Part shown: one piece after another, positions 57,118-64,000 of the stretch | Layout of the letters: the number at the start of each line of letters is the position of its first letter | Numbering within the stretch: position 1 is the first letter of the stretch | From: Mycolicibacterium peregrinum | GTDB lineage: Bacteria; Actinomycetota; Actinomycetes; Mycobacteriales; Mycobacteriaceae | Direction of reading: 5' to 3' | Length of the DNA: 64,000 bases | NCBI RefSeq assembly: GCF_001665625.1 | Contig: NZ_LZSY01000107.1 | Location: forward strand, 1 to 64,000 | Position numbers and translations under genes: made by a program | Notes under the pieces: model-generated | What the model was told of the DNA's origin: nothing | Seen by the model: only the letters and a program-made list of their open reading frames with translations | The model's database searches: none

Positions 57118-57131
57118 GTGATGTATATCAC
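57118..57131. promoter_or_regulatory. CRP/Cmr-type binding site
   Basis: GTGATGTATATCAC: GTGA-N6-TCAC with a flanking T on each side, matching the mycobacterial CRP (Rv3676-type) consensus GTGA-N6-TCAC. Only the pks operon lies downstream in a suitable direction (lipL ends at 57237 on the same strand). Confidence 0.6.
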
Positions 57132-57189
57132 TGCAGGTAGAAGCGGTACGTGGCCGTTCCTGGCCCGCGCTCAACCCTCCGCAACGAAC

Positions 57190-57225
57190 GGGAGCCGACC
57201 TGCTGGTTGCAACCGGTCGGCTCCC
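57190..57225 (-). terminator. Terminator hairpin downstream of the lipL-like gene
   Basis: GGGAGCCGACC and GGTCGGCTCCC form a perfect 11-bp GC-rich stem with a 14-nt loop, 12 nt after the lipL-like stop codon. No T-run. It would separate lipL transcription from the pks control region. Confidence 0.75.
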
Positions 57226-57236
57226 ATTTGGGTGAA

Positions 57237-58502
57237 CTATCCCGCGACGGGTTTGGACAACTCGTACGGGTCCGCGCCGAGGTTCGGCACCGCCTCGAAT
57301 CCCCGCTCGCGGGCACGGGCCACGTCCTTGCGAATCAGGGCATTCAGACCGACGAAGGCGGCCATGTCCAACACCATCGGAGTCAGCAGACGGTTGTGCA
57401 CGAACCCGATCGCCAGCCCGCTGGCCGGGTCCGCCCAGCCGACCGACCCGCCGAGCCCGACATGACCGAATCCGGGCATGATCCCGAACGGCACCGAGTG
57501 ATACCCGAGATGGAAGCCGAGCGGCACCCCGAGATTGCGGTCCGGGCGTAAACCGGGCGGACCGGCCAAGCCGCCAACGATGCGCTCGGACAGGTAGTCC
57601 GCGCCACCGAAACGGCCGTGGTTCGCGATTGCGCCGTACATCCTGGCCAGGCCACGGGCTGTGGCGACACCGTTGACGGCGGGTGCCTCGGCGTCCAGAA
57701 ACGGAGTGTCCCCCTGAACGAGGGACATCACGCCGGGAAAATACATGGAACCGAAAGCGCCGGAGAAGTTCAGCGCCGCGATCCGCGGTGCCATGAAGTC
57801 GAAGACCTGGTTGGGCCACCGTCGTTGCGGAACCAGAATCTGTGCGGCCCGGGTCGGGGCGTCGGCCGGCGGCCGACCCAGATGCAGGCCATCGGTGCCC
57901 AACGGCTCTGCCAACTCGATCCGGAACAACTCGCGCATGCCCTGCCCCGTGACCGCGCGGGCCAGACCCGACAACAGCCAGCCATAGGTGAGCGCGTGAT
58001 AGGCGGGCTTGCCGAACAGAAGTGAGTTCACCGGCGCCGCCGCAACCCGGCCTTCCATCACCACGTGATCCAACAGATCGGCTTTGCTGACGCCATTGAG
58101 CTGAGACAGTCCCGCCTCGTGCGCCATCACCTGTCGCACCGTGACCGCGGATTTGCCATTGGCCCCAAATTCAGGCCAATAGTCGCTCACCGGGCCGGCG
58201 TAATCGATCAGACCACGATCGACGAGCCGATGGATGACCGTCGAGGCCATTCCCTTCGTCGCGGAGAACACCATCGCGCCCGTGTCGGCTGTCCAATGCT
58301 GCGTACCGTAACGGTCCGAGTAGCCGGTCCAGACGTCGACCACCGGTTGACCGTCTTGGAGAATCACCAGTGCCCCGCCGCCGTACTTCCGGCCTGGGAA
58401 CAACTTCGAGAACCCGCGGACCGTGCAGGAGAAGTTCCTGTCCGCCGCGCCTTGGACGCCGTGTGGAAGCGCCTCGTCGCGCTCCCCGTTGTGATCGGTC
58501 AC
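57237..58502 (-). CDS. lipL: Class C beta-lactamase-fold esterase (LipL-like serine hydrolase)
   Basis: 421 aa from GTG 58502 (an ATG at 58538 gives 433 aa). Beta-lactamase fold with the SxxK nucleophile in VFSATKGMAST (near residue 80), the Tyr motif in YHALTYGWLLSGLARAV and GFGHVGLGGSVGW near the C-terminus. Closely resembles M. tuberculosis LipL (Rv1497), an esterase of family VIII type, as I recall it, and sits in the same place next to the meaB-mut cluster. No signal peptide. The natural substrate is unknown. Confidence 0.85.
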   Translation of the reverse strand: MTDHNGERDEALPHGVQGAADRNFSCTVRGFSKLFPGRKYGGGALVILQDGQPVVDVWTGYSDRYGTQHWTADTGAMVFSATKGMASTVIHRLVDRGLIDYAGPVSDYWPEFGANGKSAVTVRQVMAHEAGLSQLNGVSKADLLDHVVMEGRVAAAPVNSLLFGKPAYHALTYGWLLSGLARAVTGQGMRELFRIELAEPLGTDGLHLGRPPADAPTRAAQILVPQRRWPNQVFDFMAPRIAALNFSGAFGSMYFPGVMSLVQGDTPFLDAEAPAVNGVATARGLARMYGAIANHGRFGGADYLSERIVGGLAGPPGLRPDRNLGVPLGFHLGYHSVPFGIMPGFGHVGLGGSVGWADPASGLAIGFVHNRLLTPMVLDMAAFVGLNALIRKDVARARERGFEAVPNLGADPYELSKPVAG

Positions 58503-58577
58503 ACACTTGAATTTACCTGGCCCCCCGGCAAATTCCACAGGCGTTATCTACCTGTTAGCCGGAGCCCGGCGATCGGG

Positions 58578-58916
58578 TCAGGGACTCGGCTTGTCATCCA
58601 CCTTGAAGTCGATCTTGACCTTCTCGGATTCGACGTCCTTGACCGTAGCCGTAACGCCGTACTTGGTGCCGTTCTTGTCTGTCAGCACACAATGCTGGGT
58701 CGCTCCCACCTTGCCGACGATACCGTCGTCGCAGGTCACAGACTTGGCCTTGCGCTTGGCCGCGGCTTCCAGGTTCTCCTTCGCCATGGTTTGCAGCTTG
58801 GACTTGGCCACGGTGGGTGCTGGGGCGGTCGATCCACCGCCGCAGCCGGTCAGGACAGCACCGCCGACCATCGCGGCAGCCACGAGCACACGCAGTTTCG
58901 CCTTCACGTCCCTCAT
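58578..58916 (-). CDS. DUF4333-type lipoprotein
   Basis: 112 aa from ATG 58916 (GTG 58907 also possible, with GGAGATGAGG in front). Signal peptide with lipobox LTGC at residues 23-26. The mature region has the DUF4333 pattern: KLQTMAKENLEAAAKRKAKSVTCDDGIVGKVGATQHCVLTDKNGTKYGVTATV in which two Cys probably form a disulfide. Secreted and lipid-anchored; function unknown. Sits between meaB and the lipL-like gene on the same strand. Confidence 0.78.
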   Translation of the reverse strand: MRDVKAKLRVLVAAAMVGGAVLTGCGGGSTAPAPTVAKSKLQTMAKENLEAAAKRKAKSVTCDDGIVGKVGATQHCVLTDKNGTKYGVTATVKDVESEKVKIDFKVDDKPSP

Positions 58917-58942
58917 CTCCGGGTCAACCCAGCCTTTCCCTG

Positions 58943-59914
58943 TCATCCGGCCGCGTCGAGGATTTCCTGCGCGGCCAGGGCCGGTGTCAGTTCGCCCTCG
59001 CGCACCCGGCGCTCCACCTCGTCGCGGATACTGCGGACACCAGGATGCGACATCACGCGGTCCAGCACGGTGTCTCGCACCATCGACCAGGTCCAGTCCA
59101 CCTGCTGCGCGCGTCGCCGGGCCTCGAACTCACCGGCCTGGGTCAGCACCTCACGATGCTTGAGCACTGTCTCCCAGAGTTCGGTCAGCCCGTGGCCTTC
59201 GATCGCGCTCATCGTGAGAACCGGTGGCCGCCATAGCGTTTCACGGGGGTAGATGAGACGGATGGCACCCGTCAGTTCGCGGGCGGCCGCCTTGGCCTCG
59301 ATCGCGTGCTCGCCGTCGGCCTTGTTGACGACGATGACGTCGGCCAGCTCCAGCACACCTTTCTTGATGCCCTGCAGCTGGTCACCCGTGCGGGCCAGGG
59401 TGAGGAAGACGAAAGTGTCGACCATGTTCGACACGGTGACCTCGGACTGCCCCACCCCCACCGTCTCGACCAGGATGACGTCGTACCCGGCGGCCTCCAG
59501 TAGAACGATGGTCTCGCGGGTGGCCTTGGCCACCCCACCGAGCGTCCCGGACGTCGGCGACGGCCGGATGTAGGCGTCAGGGTGAACCGCCAGTTTGGCC
59601 ATCCGGGTCTTGTCTCCCAGGATCGAGCCACCGGTCCGGGTCGACGACGGGTCTACGGCCAGGACCGCCACCCGGTGGCCGGCCCCGATGAGGTACATGC
59701 CGAGGGCCTCGATCGTCGTCGACTTGCCGACGCCGGGAACGCCGGTGATGCCGATGTGTTGAGCTTTGCCCGCCTCGGGCATCAACTCCAGCAGCAACTG
59801 CTGAGCCTGGTCACGGTGGTCGGCCCGGGTGGATTCCACCATCGTGATGGCCCGCGCCAGGGCAGCTCGGTCGCCGCCCCGGATGGCCTCCGCCAGTTCC
59901 TGAACTGCACTCAT
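58943..59914 (-). CDS. meaB: MeaB/ArgK GTPase, methylmalonyl-CoA mutase chaperone
   Basis: 323 aa. G-protein of the SIMIBI class that protects and reactivates methylmalonyl-CoA mutase and gates cobalamin loading. P-loop GVPGVGKST (residues 41-49), VDPSSTRTGGSILGDKTRM, switch ETVGVGQSE and NKADG for guanine specificity. C-terminal dimerisation arm ends with LTPALAAQEILDAAG. Begins 40 nt after mutB, forming mutA-mutB-meaB. Same order as M. tuberculosis Rv1492-Rv1496 (from memory). Confidence 0.94.
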   Translation of the reverse strand: MSAVQELAEAIRGGDRAALARAITMVESTRADHRDQAQQLLLELMPEAGKAQHIGITGVPGVGKSTTIEALGMYLIGAGHRVAVLAVDPSSTRTGGSILGDKTRMAKLAVHPDAYIRPSPTSGTLGGVAKATRETIVLLEAAGYDVILVETVGVGQSEVTVSNMVDTFVFLTLARTGDQLQGIKKGVLELADVIVVNKADGEHAIEAKAAARELTGAIRLIYPRETLWRPPVLTMSAIEGHGLTELWETVLKHREVLTQAGEFEARRRAQQVDWTWSMVRDTVLDRVMSHPGVRSIRDEVERRVREGELTPALAAQEILDAAG

Positions 59915-59954
59915 GTCCCGGGTCGCTCCGCTCCTGCCCGCCGAACGGAAGCCA

Positions 59955-62207
<2,253 letters not shown>

Positions 62208-62208
62208 C

Positions 62209-64000
62209 TCAGGCCCCCAGTCCGGTGAGCAGGTTCGACAAAGCTTCGACCGCATCGATCTTGGCGGTCAGGTATCCGTCCGGCTTCGAATCAGCCTCGG
62301 CGACAGCCTTTTCCGGGCCGGCCAGCAGCACCTGACGCACACCGGCCGCATGTGCAGCGGCCACAGCTGCGGAGGCCTCGGCACCGTAGCGGGCGTCGCT
62401 GCCACACAGCACCGCCACCGTCGGGGCACCGGCATCGGCCACCGCCGCGGCAACCGCGGCCGCCTCGACGGTCCCGGGGTTGACCGCCTCGATTCCGCCG
62501 GACGCCAACAGGTTCGACGCGAAGGTGGTGCGGATGTTGTGCTCGGCCAGCGGACCCAGCGGCAGCAACAGAACCTTGGGCCGTGCCCCGGTCGATGCCA
62601 GGAACGCATCCGAGCGGTCCCGCAGCGCCTCGAATCCGGCTGCGTACCGCGCGATGGACGACACCGACGATCCCTGCGGCAGCGGCTGTTCGTCGAGGTT
62701 GGGGAATTCGTTGACGCCGGTGATCGCGGTGCGACGGTGCGCGACATCGTCACTGCGCCGCGCAGCGACCTCGGCGATCTGGGCCGCGATGTAATCGCGA
62801 GCGGCGACGAACCCGCCCCGCGCCTCGATGTCCTGGAAGTGCGCCCACGCCTGTTCGGCCAACTGAGCCGTCAGATCTTCGACGAACCACGAGCCACCGG
62901 CCGGATCGAGCACCTGGCCGATGTGCGACTCCTCCAACAACAACAGCTGGGTGTTGCGGGCGATGCGCCGCGCGAAGCTCGCCGACGTGCCATCGAGTCC
63001 ATCCGGAATCGCCGCGTCGAACGGATGCACCTGCACGGTGTCGGCTCCCCCGACACCCGCTGCGAAGGCGGCCAGGGTGGTGCGCAGCATGTTCACCCAC
63101 GGGTCGCGCTGGGTCATCATCGGCAATGAGGTGACCGCATGAATGCGCGCAGCTCCGGCGTCATCTGCAGTGTCGGCCCCGACCACCTCGGCCACCCGTG
63201 CCCAGAGCTGCCGGGCAACGCGCAGCTTGGCGATCGTCATGAACTGGTCGTCGTCGGCGGCGTAACGGAAGCTGATCTGCCGCAACGCATCCGGCGTCGC
63301 CACCCCGCCGTCGCTGAGCAGACGCAGGTAGGCGACCGCCGCGGCGATCGATCCCGCGAGCTCCCAGGCGGCGCTCGAGCCGAGGTTGTGGAACGCCGGG
63401 CCGTCAACCGTGATCGCCCGCACTCCCCCGTCGTGGCCGGTGAGCTTGGCGACGGTGGCCGGCAGGTCGGCGCCGTCGGTGGCGGGCCGGCCGGACAACT
63501 GCGCGGTCAGCGGGTCGACACCGAGGTCGATCGACAGCCGCGAGCGCTGATCCTCGTCAAGGTTTCCGAGCAGCGCCAGCACCGCGTCGGCCGCTGCCGC
63601 CAGGTCTGCACCGGCGCTTTCAACGCCTTCGAAGATCACCGGCACCAAGTCCAGGAACACGCCGTCGAGCAGACGGTCCAGCTCGCCCAGGGCGATGCCG
63701 CCCTCGTCGCCGACCCGCAGGGAGAGCGCGCTGGCGCCCTCCGTCAAGGCCACCAGGACCGCACCGTTGACGGTGCCGACGGCGGTACCAGGGACAGCCG
63801 GGAAGCTTTCGACGACGCGCCATCCGGACTTGACGTCGCGAAGGGCGTCGCCGCCGCGTACGAACGGCCACTGTCCCGGCAGCGCTGACTCGGGCACTGC
63901 ATCGAGGGTCGTGTAGAGCGGCCGGATCGCGAAACCCTCGTAGGTCTGCGAATCCAGTAGGCGTTCGGGTTCGGCCGGCAGATCGGCCACATCCCGTCGG
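62209..64000 (-). CDS. mutA: Methylmalonyl-CoA mutase small subunit (5' end outside window)
   Basis: At least 597 codons; the reading frame is open to the window edge ([15 protein letters not shown]), so the start codon and about 20 residues are missing. The GTG at 63990 is internal. Resembles the large subunit but is catalytically inactive: its C-terminal B12-like domain lacks the DxHxxG cobalt ligand. Contains [23 protein letters not shown] as in MutB-type barrels. Forms a heterodimer with MutB; 1-nt gap to mutB shows coupling. Confidence 0.94.
   Translation of the reverse strand, partial: RRDVADLPAEPERLLDSQTYEGFAIRPLYTTLDAVPESALPGQWPFVRGGDALRDVKSGWRVVESFPAVPGTAVGTVNGAVLVALTEGASALSLRVGDEGGIALGELDRLLDGVFLDLVPVIFEGVESAGADLAAAADAVLALLGNLDEDQRSRLSIDLGVDPLTAQLSGRPATDGADLPATVAKLTGHDGGVRAITVDGPAFHNLGSSAAWELAGSIAAAVAYLRLLSDGGVATPDALRQISFRYAADDDQFMTIAKLRVARQLWARVAEVVGADTADDAGAARIHAVTSLPMMTQRDPWVNMLRTTLAAFAAGVGGADTVQVHPFDAAIPDGLDGTSASFARRIARNTQLLLLEESHIGQVLDPAGGSWFVEDLTAQLAEQAWAHFQDIEARGGFVAARDYIAAQIAEVAARRSDDVAHRRTAITGVNEFPNLDEQPLPQGSSVSSIARYAAGFEALRDRSDAFLASTGARPKVLLLPLGPLAEHNIRTTFASNLLASGGIEAVNPGTVEAAAVAAAVADAGAPTVAVLCGSDARYGAEASAAVAAAHAAGVRQVLLAGPEKAVAEADSKPDGYLTAKIDAVEALSNLLTGLGA

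Larger units (their letters stand above)
56274..57236. other. Long AT-richer regulatory intergenic region upstream of pks
   Basis: 963 bp with no convincing gene. Between about 56570 and 57130 the DNA is visibly more AT-rich than the rest of the window. It holds a cluster of palindromes: GGTAC-N6-GTACC (56839-56854), the 14-bp TCCCA-N4-TGGGA operator (57098-57111) and a CRP-type site (57118-57131), plus a terminator hairpin next to lipL. A TAACCT -10-like hexamer is at 57063-57058 on the reverse strand. Low GC upstream of lipid-locus genes is often a sign of Lsr2/H-NS-type silencing. A 53-codon reverse-strand frame (57074-56913) is possible but unsupported. Confidence 0.6.

Noticed and set aside
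57222..57231. CCCATTTGGG palindrome near the lipL-like terminator, similar to the 14-bp operator
   Set aside because: Half-site spacing is 2 bp shorter than in the two matching operators and it overlaps the terminator stem; not counted as a third copy.
56908..57465. 185-codon plus-strand frame crossing the pks control region and the end of lipL
   Set aside because: It runs through the operator, the CRP site, the terminator hairpin and antisense to lipL; no domain or ribosome site.

Overview
The window is a stretch of a mycobacterial chromosome, most likely a non-tuberculous Mycolicibacterium-type species. It is GC-rich throughout and carries LpqH-like and DUF4333-type lipoproteins, MmpL, PapA, FAAL and Pks genes, a 13E12-repeat HNH gene, a type II IleS with an actinobacterial T-box leader, and DnaE1. 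From memory, the backbone order is that of the M. tuberculosis interval from about Rv1492 to Rv1571, read backwards.

Layout. 1-1477: 13E12/DUF222 HNH gene, cut by the window edge. 1.5-5.2 kb: biotin operon bioA-bioF-bioD plus a 2H phosphoesterase, with a BioQ-like palindrome between bioA and bioF. 5.3-13.7 kb: membrane acyltransferase followed by treX-treY-treZ (glycogen to trehalose). 13.6-19.5 kb: accessory block with an HxlR regulator, an MFS transporter whose sixth membrane helix appears to be inverted in the DNA, a DUF2182-tyrosinase pair and an M4 metallopeptidase. 19.5-30 kb: ilvA, a lipoprotein, small proteins, a methyltransferase, a MerR/PPOX pair, dnaE1, a TetR, and an ECF42-type sigma factor with its DGPF protein. 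30-39.7 kb: rarD-rluD-lspA, ansA, two tandem secreted paralogues, dinB, an S4 protein, ileS and its T-box. 39.7-57.2 kb: acyltrehalose-type lipid locus (half condensation-domain protein, HTH regulator, 7-TM protein, mmpL, PE-PPE acyltransferase, Sap/Gap protein, fadD, papA, pks). 57.2-64 kb: lipL-like esterase, lipoprotein, meaB-mutB-mutA.

How the parts fit. TreXYZ makes trehalose. MutAB/MeaB interconverts succinyl-CoA and methylmalonyl-CoA, the extender predicted for the Pks. FAAL, Pks, PapA, the PE-PPE acyltransferase, Sap and MmpL10 are the known kit for building and exporting polyacylated trehaloses (DAT, SL-1, trehalose polyphleates). The product here is inferred.

The most interesting results are: (1) a 14-bp palindrome, TCCCAAA[A/T]ATGGGA, present once at each end of the lipid locus and in one copy lying 6 bp from a CRP-type site, which suggests a locus-wide regulon; (2) the apparently inverted TM6 segment in the MFS gene; (3) a stand-alone C-terminal half of an NRPS condensation/epimerisation domain beside the regulator; (4) a tyrosinase-DUF2182 operon. 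No rRNA, tRNA, CRISPR array, insertion sequence or prophage was recognised.
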